Positions 1-9,200 of a DNA stretch of 12,453 bases are shown in pieces. This DNA is from JBQTJJ01 sp052387235 (GTDB lineage: Bacteria > Actinomycetota > Acidimicrobiia > Acidimicrobiales > GCA-2861595). The translations under genes and the position numbers were made by a program. Numbering within the stretch: the stretch's first letter is position 1; every line of letters begins with the position of its first letter. The stretch lies in the NCBI GenBank assembly GCA_052387235.1, contig JBQTJJ010000021.1, positions 1-12,453 of the forward strand, in the 5' to 3' direction. The notes under the pieces were generated by a model. The model worked only from the letters and a program-made list of their open reading frames with translations. It did no database searches and had not been told where the DNA came from.

Positions 1-683
1 GGCCGGGTCGGGGACGTCCCCACCCATCCCGCCGGACCCGCCGGCGTACAGGTCGCGCAGCGACGTGAGCGCCATGGCCCAGCCTTCGGTGGCACCGGCC
101 AGGAAACGTTGCAGGAAGCCGAGGTCCTTGTCGCCGGAGCGCCACGTGGCCAGAGGCTCCGCCACATGGGTGAAGCCGACCTTGGCCAGCGCCTCGGTGA
201 CGACGACGTCGGGGTTCGGCCCCTCGGCGAGGCGGCGGAACAGCTTGAGGATCATGGACTCGTCGTAGACGAGCGACGTGTTCGACTGTTCCGCCCCCAC
301 CGCCCGGACGAGCCGCGCCTCCCGGCCCGGGGCGACGATCCCCAGCAGGCTCAGGCACAGCTCGGGGTCGATGACGGCGTCGTAGACGGTGGCCGGCCCA
401 GCCTCGGTGTGGAACTCGATCAGCTGGGTGTGCTCGTGGCCGGCCAGGAACTCGAGTGGCATCCCCTCGGGGCGCAGGCCGAGGAGGAGCTGGTAGGTCG
501 CGGGTGGCTGGTCGGATCCGGCCAGGGACACCTCGGCCTCGACGCGCACCAGGCCGGGCCACTCGGAGCGGAGCACCTCCAGCTCGGTGACGCGGACGAG
601 GTCGATGGTCTTGTCCTTGGCGCCGTACCAGCGTTGACGGGGCAGGTACTCGGTGAGGCTGCGCGCCAAAGCGTTCGTGGAAA

Positions 684-687
<4 letters not shown>
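1..687 (-). CDS. mak: Maltokinase, N-terminal part (gene continues past the window edge)
   Basis: Expected to phosphorylate maltose with ATP to maltose-1-phosphate, the donor used by GlgE, in the cytoplasm. The visible 229 residues are roughly the first half of a family of about 440-460 residues. The N-terminus carries the typical LPRQRWYGAK stretch (residues 15-24), followed by a beta-rich cap domain. A kinase-like N-lobe begins near residue 125, with an AVGAEQSNTS loop (129-138) and MILKLFRR (145-152), whose Lys148 is the likely ATP-binding lysine. The catalytic C-lobe lies outside the window. The GTG start (687-685) overlaps the treS stop as GTGA, and GGAG lies 8 nt upstream inside treS, so translation is probably coupled. 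The identity rests on N-terminal similarity and on position after glgE and treS. In other actinobacteria TreS and this kinase (Pep2) can form a complex. Confidence 0.88.
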
Positions 688-2335
<1,648 letters not shown>

Positions 2336-2339
<4 letters not shown>

Positions 2340-4264
2340 CTCGCGGCCCGCAGGTGCAGCACGTGGGCGGCCTGGAACGGGTCGAGGCGCACGTAGGGCC
2401 GGTTGCCCCACCACGTGAAGGACTGGAACGTGAGCTCGTCGAACGCCTCGTAGGCCTGGTCGAACGGCAGCCCGAGCCGGGCCAGGTCGAGGTCGAGGGT
2501 GGCCTCGACGGTGGCGTCCGGGTCGAGGCTCACCACGGTGAGCACCACGTCCGACCGGTCGTCGGTGTGCTTGGAGTAGGCGATGACGGCGGGGTTGTCG
2601 GCGCCATGGAAGTGGATGTTGCGCAGGCGCTGGAGGGCGGGGTGGCGCCGGCGGGCGCCGTTCAGCAGGGTGATGAACGGGGCCAGCGAGCGGGGGTCGT
2701 CCCAGTCCCGCCGCTTGACCTCGTACTTCTCGGAGTGGAGGTACTCCTCGTTCGAGGCCGACGCCGGCTGGTTCTCGCACAGCTCGTAGCCGCTGTAGAT
2801 GCCGTACGACGGCGTCATGGTGGCCGCCAGCACCAGGCGCTGGCGGAACGCGGCGGGCGGGCCGTCCCGCAGCGGGCCGCTCAGGATGTCGGGGGTGTTG
2901 GGCCAGAAGTTGGGGCGCATGTAGTCGGCCGTGGGGCCGGCCGACAGCTCGCCCAGGTACTCCTCCAGCTCGGTGCGGCCGGTGCGCCAGGTGAAGTACG
3001 TGTAGCTCTGGGTGAAGCCGACCTCGGCCAGCTTGGCCATCACCTTGGGGCGGGTGAAGGCCTCGGCCAGGAACAGCACGTCGGGGTGGTCGGCCTGCAC
3101 GGCCGGGATCATCCACTCCCAGAAGGCGATGGGCTTGGTGTGGGGGTTGTCCACGCGGAAGACGCGGACGCCGTGGCCGATCCAGAAGTCGACGATCTCC
3201 TTGCACGCGTCCCACAGGGCGACGCGCCGGGCGTCGTCCGCCGGCCAGAAGTTGATCGGGTAGATGTCCTGGTACTTCTTCGGGGGGTTCTCGGCATAGG
3301 CGATGGTGCCGTCGGGCCGGTGGTGGAACCACTCGGGGTGCTCCGCCACCCAGGGGTGGTCGGGCGAGCACTGCAGGGCGTAGTCGAGGGCGATCTCCAT
3401 GCCGAGCTCCTGGGCGGCCCGCACCAGGGCGTCGAAGTCGTCGAAGGTCCCGAGGTCGGGGTGGAGGGCGGTGTGGCCCCCCTCGGGGCCGCCGATGGCC
3501 CACGGGCTGCCCACGTCGTGCGGGCCGGCCTCGGTGCTGTTGTTGGGGCCCTTGCGGAACTGGCGGCCGATGGGGTGGACGGGCGGCAGGTAGACGATGT
3601 CGAAGCCCATCTCGGCGATGGCGGGGAGCCGGCGGAGGGTGCCGGCGAGACCGCCCTCGGAGCGGGGGAACAGCTCGTACCAGGCGCCCACCAGGGCCCG
3701 CTCGCGGTCGACCCACAGCGGTAGGGGCTCGGACTCGGTGAGGTCGGTGGACCCCGCCGGCCCGGTCACCAGGTCGGCCGCGTCGGGGGCCAGGGCCGGG
3801 GCCAGGCGCTCGGGGGGCGGCGCGCCGTCGTCGCGCAGCGCGCCGATGAGGGGGGCGAGGAGCTCCCGGTCCTGCTCCGGCGCCGGCCCGGCCCGCGCCT
3901 CGAAGAGGCGGGCGCCCTCCTCCAGCTCCACCGCGATCTCCTGGCCGGCGGCCAGCTTGGTGGTGACCTTGTGGCGCCAGGTGGCGTACCGGTCGGTCCA
4001 CGCCTCCACCACCAGCTCGTGGCGCCCCAGCGTGGACGGCTCCACCACCGCCTCCCACCGGTCGTTGCCGAGCTCGCGCAGCGGGACGGTGGCCCACTTG
4101 TCGGTGCCGGCCGGGCGCCAGCGCACCTGGGCGGCCAGGACGTCGTGGCCGTCCTTGAAGATGTCGGCCGAGACGCGCACCGACTCACCCACGACGGCCT
4201 TGGCCGGGTACCCCCGCGGGGTGCTGGGCCGGACGTCGTCGATCACGATGCGGCCGACGTTCAT
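2336..4264 (-). CDS. glgE: Alpha-1,4-glucan:maltose-1-phosphate maltosyltransferase GlgE, GH13_3
   Basis: Transfers maltosyl units from maltose-1-phosphate to the non-reducing ends of alpha-1,4-glucan. The 642-residue protein opens with the N-terminal beta domain (VEIDDV/YPAKAVVGE-type sequence, residues 6-27), followed by the GH13 barrel. FRVDNPHTKP (369-378) supplies nucleophile Asp372, FLAEAF (398-403) supplies acid/base Glu401, and PNTPDIL (455-461) supplies Asp459. The 29-residue spacing from Asp372 to Glu401 equals that of characterised Streptomyces GlgE. The family is about 640-700 residues long. The ATG at 4264-4262 was chosen because the conserved N-terminal domain begins immediately after it. 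The in-frame extension to 4903 runs antisense through the glycosylase gene and is rejected. An AGAGGG lies almost against the ATG, so the ribosome-binding site is poor and coupling to the gene 11 nt upstream is likely. It sits next to divergent glgP, as in Mycobacterium. Confidence 0.96.
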
Positions 4265-4275
4265 GCCCTCTAGGC

Positions 4276-4911
4276 CTACCACCCGGCGGGGGGTGCGGAA
4301 ACCCCCGGGTCCATGGCCCGCCAGCAGTACCAGGCCGCCACCGTCCGCCACGGGCCGTACCGCTCCCCCAGTTCCGTCAGCTCCCGGGGCGCCGGCACCG
4401 CGGCCAGGCCGTGGATCCGGGCGAAGCCGGCCCGCACGCCCAGGTCGCCCACCGGCCACACGTCGGGCCGGTTGAGCTGGAACATCAGGAACATCTCCGC
4501 CGTCCACGGCCCGATGCCCCGCACCGTGCACAGCCGCTCCACGATCTCGGCGTCGGAGAGGCGGCCGAGGCCCTCCAGGCGCACGCTCCCGTCGAGCACC
4601 TTGGCCGCCAGGTCCTTCACGCCGGCCGCCTTGGCCGCCGACAGGCCGGCGGCGCGCAGCACGGCGTCGTCGGTGGCGGCCACGGCCGCCGGCGAGGGGC
4701 GGCCGGCGTAGAGGGCGGCGAAGCGGCCGTGGATCGTGGCCGCGGCGGCGGTGGCGAGCTGCTGGTAGAGGATCGAGCGGGCCAGCGCGGCGAACGCGCC
4801 CCCGGGATGGCGCCGGCGCACCAGGGTGCAGGGGCCCACCGCGGCCACGAACCTGGCCATGCGCGGGTCCCGCCCGCCGATCGCCTCCACCGCCTCCGCC
4901 CACCGGTCCAT
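4276..4911 (-). CDS. DNA-3-methyladenine glycosylase-like protein (HhH-GPD, AlkA type)
   Basis: A monofunctional base-excision-repair glycosylase that would remove alkylated purines. In its 211 residues, RSILYQQLATAAAATIHGRF (45-64) matches the usual AlkA-family SxIxxQQLS-like helix. The helix-hairpin-helix is LCTVRGIGPWTAE (127-139), and WPVGDLGVR (152-160) gives the catalytic Asp156. Only three scattered cysteines occur, so there is no Fe-S cluster as in MutY or Nth, and no catalytic lysine is seen at the usual Nth position. It lacks the N-terminal domain of long AlkA and resembles the short stand-alone forms of about 200 residues. The ATG at 4911-4909 has no separated Shine-Dalgarno. A GATGAT hexamer ends 6 nt before it, suggesting a leaderless transcript. 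Its stop lies 11 nt before glgE, so it is probably the first gene of the glgE-treS-mak transcript, an unusual partner. The substrate is not known from sequence. Confidence 0.9.
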   Translation of the reverse strand: MDRWAEAVEAIGGRDPRMARFVAAVGPCTLVRRRHPGGAFAALARSILYQQLATAAAATIHGRFAALYAGRPSPAAVAATDDAVLRAAGLSAAKAAGVKDLAAKVLDGSVRLEGLGRLSDAEIVERLCTVRGIGPWTAEMFLMFQLNRPDVWPVGDLGVRAGFARIHGLAAVPAPRELTELGERYGPWRTVAAWYCWRAMDPGVSAPPAGW

Positions 4912-4917
4912 CCCCCC

Positions 4918-4923
4918 ATCATC
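4918..4923 (-). promoter_or_regulatory. Possible -10 element of the glycosylase-glgE-treS-mak transcript
   Basis: On the minus strand GATGAT (A at position 2, T at position 6) ends 6 nt before the ATG at 4911. This spacing would place the transcription start at the start codon, the usual layout of leaderless actinobacterial genes. No convincing -35 is visible. This is inferred from spacing only. Confidence 0.3.
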
Positions 4924-4943
4924 GGCCCGCCGGGATGAACCTT

Positions 4944-4955
4944 GGGCGATCGCCC
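4944..4955. promoter_or_regulatory. Perfect 12-bp palindrome in the glgP/glgE-cluster divergent promoter (candidate operator)
   Basis: GGGCGATCGCCC is a perfect dyad centred in the 60-bp gap between the divergent starts at 4911 and 4972. It ends 3 nt before the proposed glgP -10 and would lie near the -35 of the opposite promoter. One dimeric regulator bound here could therefore act on both transcripts. No regulator gene lies in the window. A chance palindrome of GC-rich DNA is possible. Confidence 0.35.
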
Positions 4956-4958
4956 CAG

Positions 4959-4964
4959 TAGCTT
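4959..4964 (+). promoter_or_regulatory. Possible -10 element of glgP (leaderless)
   Basis: TAGCTT fits TANNNT and ends 7 nt before the glgP ATG at 4972, so the transcript would begin at or next to the start codon. There is no Shine-Dalgarno in the TTCCTGTCG stretch before the ATG, which supports a leaderless mRNA. The -35 is weak. Confidence 0.4.
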
Positions 4965-4971
4965 CCTGTCG

Positions 4972-7500
4972 ATGAAAGCGCTGCGCAGCTTCACCGTCCG
5001 GGCCAAGCTCCCGCCCTCCCTCGCCCCGCTCCACGAGCTGGCCATGAACCTGCAGTGGTCGTGGGACGGCAGCACCCGGAACCTGTTCCGGTGGATCGAC
5101 CCGGCCACGTGGGAGATCACGGGCCACGACCCGGTGCGCCTGCTCGGCATGGTGGGGCGGGAGCGGCTGGAGGCGCTGTCCAAGGACCGGGCCTTCATGA
5201 CGTTCCTGGCCGAGGTCCACGGCGACCTCCGGGCCCACCTCGAGGCGCCGCTGTGGTTCCAGGACCGGCCGGCCGGCGCCCTGCGGGCCGTGGCCTACTT
5301 CTCCCCCGAGTTCGGCATCGCCGAGGCCCTCCCCCAGTACTCGGGCGGCCTCGGGGTGCTGGCCGGCGACCACCTGAAGGCGGCCAGCGGCTTGGGCGTG
5401 CCCCTCGTAGGCGTCGGCCTGTTCTACCGCCAGGGCTACTTCCGCCAGGAGCTGAACGCCGACGGGTGGCAGCAGGAGCGCTACCCCAGCCTCGATCCCC
5501 ACGCCATGGCCGTCACCCTGGTGGAGGGGGCCAGGGTGAGCGTCGACCTGGCCGGCACCGAGCTGGCGGCCCAGATCTGGCGGGCCGACGTGGGGCGGGT
5601 CCGGCTCTACCTGCTGGACGCCGACATCGACGAGAACGACGACGAGGGCCGCGGGGTCACCGACCGGCTCTACGGCGGCGGCACCGAGCACCGGCTGCGC
5701 CAGGAGATCCTCCTCGGCGTCGGCGGCGTGCGGGCCCTCGACGCGGTGGGCGAGGAGACGCAGGTCTTCCACACCAACGAGGGCCACGCCGGCTTCCTCG
5801 GCCTGGAGCGCATCCGCCGCCAGATGGTCGACCACGGCATGACCTTCGCCGAGGCGGTGGAGGCGGTGCGGGCCGCCACCATCTTCACCACCCACACCCC
5901 CGTCCCAGCCGGCATCGACCGCTTCCCGCGCGACCTGATGGAGCGCTACTTCAAGAGGTGGGCCGGCGACTGCAGCGTCAACTTCGACGAGCTGATGGCC
6001 CTGGGCCACTTCCCCGGTGAGGCGCCGGACAGCCCGTTCAACATGGCCGTCATGGGCCTGCGCCTGGCCGGCATGTCCAACGGCGTGGCCAAGCTGCACG
6101 GCGCGGTGAGCCGGTCCATGTTCAGCGGCCTGTGGCCCGACGTGCCGCCCGAGGAGGGCCCCATCGCCTCGGTCACCAACGGCGTGCACGCCCGCACGTG
6201 GGTCTCGGCCGACATGGACGACCTGCTGTCGCGCCACATGGTGCCGGCGTGGGACGAGGCCGACGCCTCCATGTGGACGCGCCTGGAGAGCGCCCGGGAC
6301 GACGAGCTGTGGCGGGTGCGGGAGCAGAACCGCGAGCGGCTGGTGGGCTTCGTGCGCCAGCGCCTCAAGTCGGCGGCCCTGGCGCGGGGCGTGAGCGAGT
6401 CGGACGTCGCCTGGTGCGACGAGGTCTTCGACCCCCGCATCCTCACCATCGGCTTCGCCCGCCGCTTCGCCGCCTACAAGCGGGCCACCCTGCTCCTGTC
6501 CCAGCCCGAGCGGCTGAAGGCGCTGCTGCTGTCCCCCGACAACCCGGTGCAGATCGTGTTCTCGGGCAAGGCCCACCCCGCCGACGACGTCGGCAAGGAG
6601 ATGATCCGCCAGATCGTGCAGTTCTCCCGGGACCCGGCGGTGCGCCACCGCATCGCCTTCGTGGAGGACTACGACATCGCCGTGGCCCGCACCCTCCTGC
6701 AGGGGTCCGACGTGTGGCTCAACACGCCCCGCCGGCCCCTTGAGGCGTGCGGCACCAGCGGCGAGAAGGCGGCCCTCAACGGCGCCCTCAACTGCTCCAT
6801 CCTCGACGGGTGGTGGGACGAGATGTTCGACGGCGAGAACGGCTGGGCCATCTCGTCGGCCGAGTCCATCGAGGACCTCACCCGGCGGGACATGGTGGAG
6901 GCCAACAGCCTCTTCGAGATCCTCGAGCGCCAGGTCGTGCCGCTCTTCTACCAGCGCCTCGAGGGCTTCGTGCCCCGGCGGTGGGTGCGGCGGGTCAAGT
7001 CGTCGCTGATCTCCCTCGGCCCCCGCGTCACCGCCTCCCGCATGGTGCGGGACTACGTGGAGCAGCTCTACGAGCCCACCGCCCGGCGGGCCGACGCCAT
7101 CGGCGCCAGGGACTCGGCCCGGGCCCGGGCCCTGGCCGCCTGGAAGCAGCGGGTGGTGAAGGCGTGGGGGGACGTGCGGGTGCACGGCGTGGAGAGCGAC
7201 GCCGGCGTGGCCGACCTCGGCATGGACCGCCGGGTGGAGGCGCTCGTCTCGTTGGGCTCACTGACCACCGACGACGTCGCCGTCCAGCTCGCCTACGGGC
7301 CGGTGGGCCCCAACGACGAGCTGGTGTCGCCCACCGTCGTGGCCATGGAGCTGTGCGCCGGCGCCGGCGCCGGCTCGCACCGCTACGAGGGCCGCTTCAC
7401 CCCGGAGCAGGCGGGCCGGTACGGCTACACCGTGCGGGTGGTGCCCTCCCACCCCGACCTGGCCACCGCGGTCGAGCTGGGCTGCATGGCCTGGGCCTGA
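4972..7500 (+). CDS. glgP: Alpha-glucan phosphorylase, GT35, with N-terminal DUF3417 domain
   Basis: Phosphorolyses alpha-1,4-glucan from non-reducing ends to glucose-1-phosphate, using pyridoxal phosphate as cofactor. The protein has 842 residues, close to the roughly 850-860 of actinobacterial GlgP. The N-terminus MKALRSFTVRAKLP and the segment to about residue 100 match the DUF3417 domain of this subgroup. The GT35 core begins at YFSPEFGIAEALPQYSGG (109-126). FAAYKR (499-504) and SGKAHPADDVGKEM carry conserved active-site lysines, including Lys503 and Lys533. EACGTSGEKAALNG surrounds the PLP-binding Lys599, and the residue before that lysine is Glu rather than the common Met. The ATG at 4972 was chosen from the conserved MKALR start. 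An in-frame TTG at 4942 would add ten unconvincing residues. It is divergent from the glgE cluster, so synthesis and breakdown genes share a promoter region. Confidence 0.95.
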   Translation: MKALRSFTVRAKLPPSLAPLHELAMNLQWSWDGSTRNLFRWIDPATWEITGHDPVRLLGMVGRERLEALSKDRAFMTFLAEVHGDLRAHLEAPLWFQDRPAGALRAVAYFSPEFGIAEALPQYSGGLGVLAGDHLKAASGLGVPLVGVGLFYRQGYFRQELNADGWQQERYPSLDPHAMAVTLVEGARVSVDLAGTELAAQIWRADVGRVRLYLLDADIDENDDEGRGVTDRLYGGGTEHRLRQEILLGVGGVRALDAVGEETQVFHTNEGHAGFLGLERIRRQMVDHGMTFAEAVEAVRAATIFTTHTPVPAGIDRFPRDLMERYFKRWAGDCSVNFDELMALGHFPGEAPDSPFNMAVMGLRLAGMSNGVAKLHGAVSRSMFSGLWPDVPPEEGPIASVTNGVHARTWVSADMDDLLSRHMVPAWDEADASMWTRLESARDDELWRVREQNRERLVGFVRQRLKSAALARGVSESDVAWCDEVFDPRILTIGFARRFAAYKRATLLLSQPERLKALLLSPDNPVQIVFSGKAHPADDVGKEMIRQIVQFSRDPAVRHRIAFVEDYDIAVARTLLQGSDVWLNTPRRPLEACGTSGEKAALNGALNCSILDGWWDEMFDGENGWAISSAESIEDLTRRDMVEANSLFEILERQVVPLFYQRLEGFVPRRWVRRVKSSLISLGPRVTASRMVRDYVEQLYEPTARRADAIGARDSARARALAAWKQRVVKAWGDVRVHGVESDAGVADLGMDRRVEALVSLGSLTTDDVAVQLAYGPVGPNDELVSPTVVAMELCAGAGAGSHRYEGRFTPEQAGRYGYTVRVVPSHPDLATAVELGCMAWA

Positions 7501-7529
7501 CCCCGCCCCACCCCGCCCCACCCCTCCCC
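7501..7529. repeat. Six C4 tracts with single-base spacers (G-quadruplex/i-motif candidate)
   Basis: Directly after the glgP stop, six CCCC tracts are separated by single bases G, A, G, A, T. They form two exact 10-bp CCCCGCCCCA units and a third with T in place of G. The minus strand therefore has six G4 tracts with 1-nt loops, an extreme intramolecular G-quadruplex motif lying in the template strand of glgP. It may stall or terminate RNA polymerase together with the palindrome just downstream. Structure formation is inferred; the tract pattern is seen directly. Confidence 0.8.
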
Positions 7530-7535
7530 ACCGGA

Positions 7536-7579
7536 CTGGTAGCGGAATCCGTGGTCCTGACCACCGATCCCGCTACCAG
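7536..7579. repeat. Interspersed palindromic repeat, copy A (downstream of glgP)
   Basis: Two 21-nt arms (7536-7556 and 7559-7579) flank a 2-nt centre, with 19 of 21 positions complementary. The outer ends are CTGGTAGCGG and CCGCTACCAG. The transcript would fold into one long, nearly perfect hairpin. There is no following T-run, so a classical intrinsic terminator is not clear. The right arm plus four flanking bases recurs at 8184-8206 with one mismatch, and the left arm resembles that of 9511-9559. It starts 35 nt after the glgP stop. Confidence 0.85.
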
Positions 7580-7601
7580 AGCGGGAAGTGAGGGGGCCGG
7601 C

Positions 7602-7634
7602 GGTACGATCGGACCGTCCGCACGATCCCGGAGG
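7602..7634 (+). promoter_or_regulatory. Possible promoter and ribosome binding site of the membrane-protein gene
   Basis: TACGAT at 7604-7609 fits a TANNNT -10 and lies within an imperfect dyad, GGTACGATCGGACC (7602-7615, 12 of 14 positions symmetrical). GGAGG at 7630-7634 is 8 nt from the ATG at 7643, a good Shine-Dalgarno that fixes this start. The -35 region is not recognisable. Confidence 0.45.
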
Positions 7635-7642
7635 TGGCCCCG

Positions 7643-8110
7643 ATGCTCACCCGCACCCCGCTGGAGCAGCTCGCCGACGAGCGCTCCCGCACCGTCGCCC
7701 TCACCGCTCCCGGGCCCCGCCGCTCGACGCGGGACTGGCTGCTGGAGGACGGCGCCGTCGGCGGCCGCTGGCCCCGGATGCTGGGGCTGGCCTGGGTGGT
7801 GGTGCTGGCCGCCGCCATCGCGGTCGAGCCGGCGCCGGCCGACCCCGACGCACCCGCGCCGGTGTGGGCGTCGCTCCTGTTCTTCGGGCTGCTCAGCGCG
7901 CTGGCCGTCACCGCCGGCGGGCTGAGCCGGCGCCGGCGCCTCGGGCTGCTGGCCTCGGCGGGCGCCGGCGGCCTGGCCCTGGTGGCAAGCGCCATGTGCC
8001 CGGTGTCGGACCACCACACCGGCGTCGGCGCCTGGTGGTACCTGCAGATGGTGGGCTTCACCGCGCTGGTGGCGGCCAGCCTGGCCGGCCTGCGCCGGGC
8101 CCGGGCCTGA
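7643..8110 (+). CDS. Small four-helix membrane protein of unknown function
   Basis: The product is not recognised. Its 155 residues begin with a charged cytoplasmic-looking segment of about 43 residues. Four hydrophobic stretches follow at about 44-61, 74-94, 99-119 and 131-150. SRRRR (95-99) between helices 2 and 3 and RRARA at the C-terminus suggest that both ends and this loop face the cytoplasm. The loop between helices 3 and 4 contains CPVSDHHTG (119-127), the only cysteine and a His pair together on the likely outer side, which could bind a metal or heme; this is inference. No signal peptide is seen. The start is set by GGAGG 8 nt before ATG 7643. A GTG at 7634 would add three residues. 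The gene stands alone, convergent with meaB, with G/C-ending codons as in its neighbours. Confidence 0.8.
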   Translation: MLTRTPLEQLADERSRTVALTAPGPRRSTRDWLLEDGAVGGRWPRMLGLAWVVVLAAAIAVEPAPADPDAPAPVWASLLFFGLLSALAVTAGGLSRRRRLGLLASAGAGGLALVASAMCPVSDHHTGVGAWWYLQMVGFTALVAASLAGLRRARA

Positions 8111-8137
8111 CACTCCCGCCGGCCGGCGACGGGCCCC

Positions 8138-8184
8138 GGCCTGGCCCCCCCCGCCGGCCGGGTTGCGGGCTGGGGGGCCTGGCC
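8138..8184. terminator. Imperfect stem-loop between converging genes
   Basis: Arms 8138-8150 and 8172-8184 (GGCCTGGCCCCCC and GGGGGGCCTGGCC) pair at 12 of 13 positions around a 21-nt loop. It lies 27 nt after the stop of the membrane-protein gene and could end transcription from either side. There is no T-run, so termination is inferred. Confidence 0.4.
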
Positions 8185-8206
8185 CACCGACCCCGCTACC
8201 AGAGCG
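8184..8206. repeat. Interspersed palindromic repeat, copy B (single arm, downstream of meaB)
   Basis: These 23 bases match 7561-7583 (right arm of copy A plus flank) with one substitution, T to C, and include CCGCTACCAGAGCG. No matching left arm exists nearby, so this is a half copy or one whose partner arm was replaced by the GC-rich stem-loop at 8138-8184. It begins 14 nt after the meaB stop in meaB's direction of transcription. Confidence 0.75.
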
Positions 8207-8222
8207 CTCGGGCGAAGCGCTC
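8202..8222 (-). terminator. Stem-loop at the meaB stop codon
   Basis: GAGCGCT (8202-8208) and AGCGCTC (8216-8222) form a perfect 7-bp stem with a 7-nt loop. It overlaps the last bases of the meaB stop and runs into repeat copy B. It may define the meaB mRNA 3' end. No U-tract is present. Confidence 0.4.
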
Positions 8223-9162
8223 AGGCGAGCAGGGCGGCGGCCGCGGTCCAGGGGTCGGTGGCACGGGCGGCGACGTCGGCGATGAGCTGGTCGTAGCGGA
8301 CGCCGGCGCAGCGCTCGGCGGCCCGGGCCTCCAGGTGGTGCAGCACGATCTCGCGCACCTCCTCCTCCACCCGCTGGGCCCGGCGCCGCTCGAGGAGCCC
8401 GCTGGCGGCGAGGAAGTCGCGGTGGGCGGCCACCGCGTCCCACAGCCCGGCCACCCCCTCGCCCCGGGCCGCCACCGTGGTCAGCACCGGCGGGCGCCAG
8501 GGGCCGGGGTCGAGGTTCATGTCGAGCATGGTGTCGAGGTCGCGGGCCGCCTCGGGGGCGCCGGGGCGGTCGGCCTTGTTCACCACCAGCACGTCGGCCA
8601 CCTCCAGCAGCCCCGCCTTGCTGGCCTGGACGGCGTCGCCCCACCCCGGGTTCACCACCACCACGGTGGTGTCGGCGGCGCCGGCCACCTCCACCTCCAC
8701 CTGGCCCACGCCCACCGTCTCCACCAGGACGACGGGGAAGCCGGCCGCGTCGAGCACCCGGATGGCCTCGGGCGCGGCCAGCGACAGGCCGCCCACGTGG
8801 CCCCGGCTGGCCATGGACCGGATGAACACGCCCGGGTCGCCGGCGTGGCCCTGCATGCGCACCCGGTCGCCCAGGATGGCGCCGCCCGAGAACGGCGACG
8901 ACGGGTCCACGGCCAGCACCGCCACCTCACTCCCCTGGGCCCGCAGGTGGGTCACCAGCCGGTCGGTGAGGGTGGACTTGCCGGCGCCCGGCGCCCCGGT
9001 GACGCCCACGGTGTGGGCCAGCCCGCCCAGGGGGTAGGTGAGGCGCCCCACCGTGCGGGCGTCCTCGCCGCCCCGCTCCACCAGCGAGATCAGCCGGGCC
9101 AGGGCGGCCCGGTCACCACCCGTCGCCGCCTCCAGCAGGGCCCGGGGGTCGCGGCCTCGCAC
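8221..9162 (-). CDS. meaB: MeaB/ArgK-type G3E GTPase (methylmalonyl-CoA mutase chaperone family)
   Basis: A P-loop GTPase that, in characterised members, protects adenosylcobalamin-dependent acyl-CoA mutases and gates cofactor loading. The 313 residues match the family length of about 310-330. The Walker A is GVTGAPGAGKST (53-64). AVDPSSPFSGGAILGDRVRM (84-103) is the family signature. ETVGVGQ (148-154) carries the G3 acidic residue Glu148, NPGWGD (171-176) follows, and NKAD (195-198) is the G4 motif. A helical C-terminal dimerisation segment follows residue 245. The GTG at 9162-9160 has no Shine-Dalgarno and no in-frame alternative in the 38 nt after the nfuA stop, so it is the only reasonable upstream start and is moderately certain. 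It probably shares a transcript with nfuA. No mutase gene is in the window, so the partner is unknown. The old label ArgK is misleading. Confidence 0.92.
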   Translation of the reverse strand: MRGRDPRALLEAATGGDRAALARLISLVERGGEDARTVGRLTYPLGGLAHTVGVTGAPGAGKSTLTDRLVTHLRAQGSEVAVLAVDPSSPFSGGAILGDRVRMQGHAGDPGVFIRSMASRGHVGGLSLAAPEAIRVLDAAGFPVVLVETVGVGQVEVEVAGAADTTVVVVNPGWGDAVQASKAGLLEVADVLVVNKADRPGAPEAARDLDTMLDMNLDPGPWRPPVLTTVAARGEGVAGLWDAVAAHRDFLAASGLLERRRAQRVEEEVREIVLHHLEARAAERCAGVRYDQLIADVAARATDPWTAAAALLA

Positions 9163-9200
9163 GGGCCCGGGGGGCGACGGAGCCTGCGGGGGCCCGCCGG

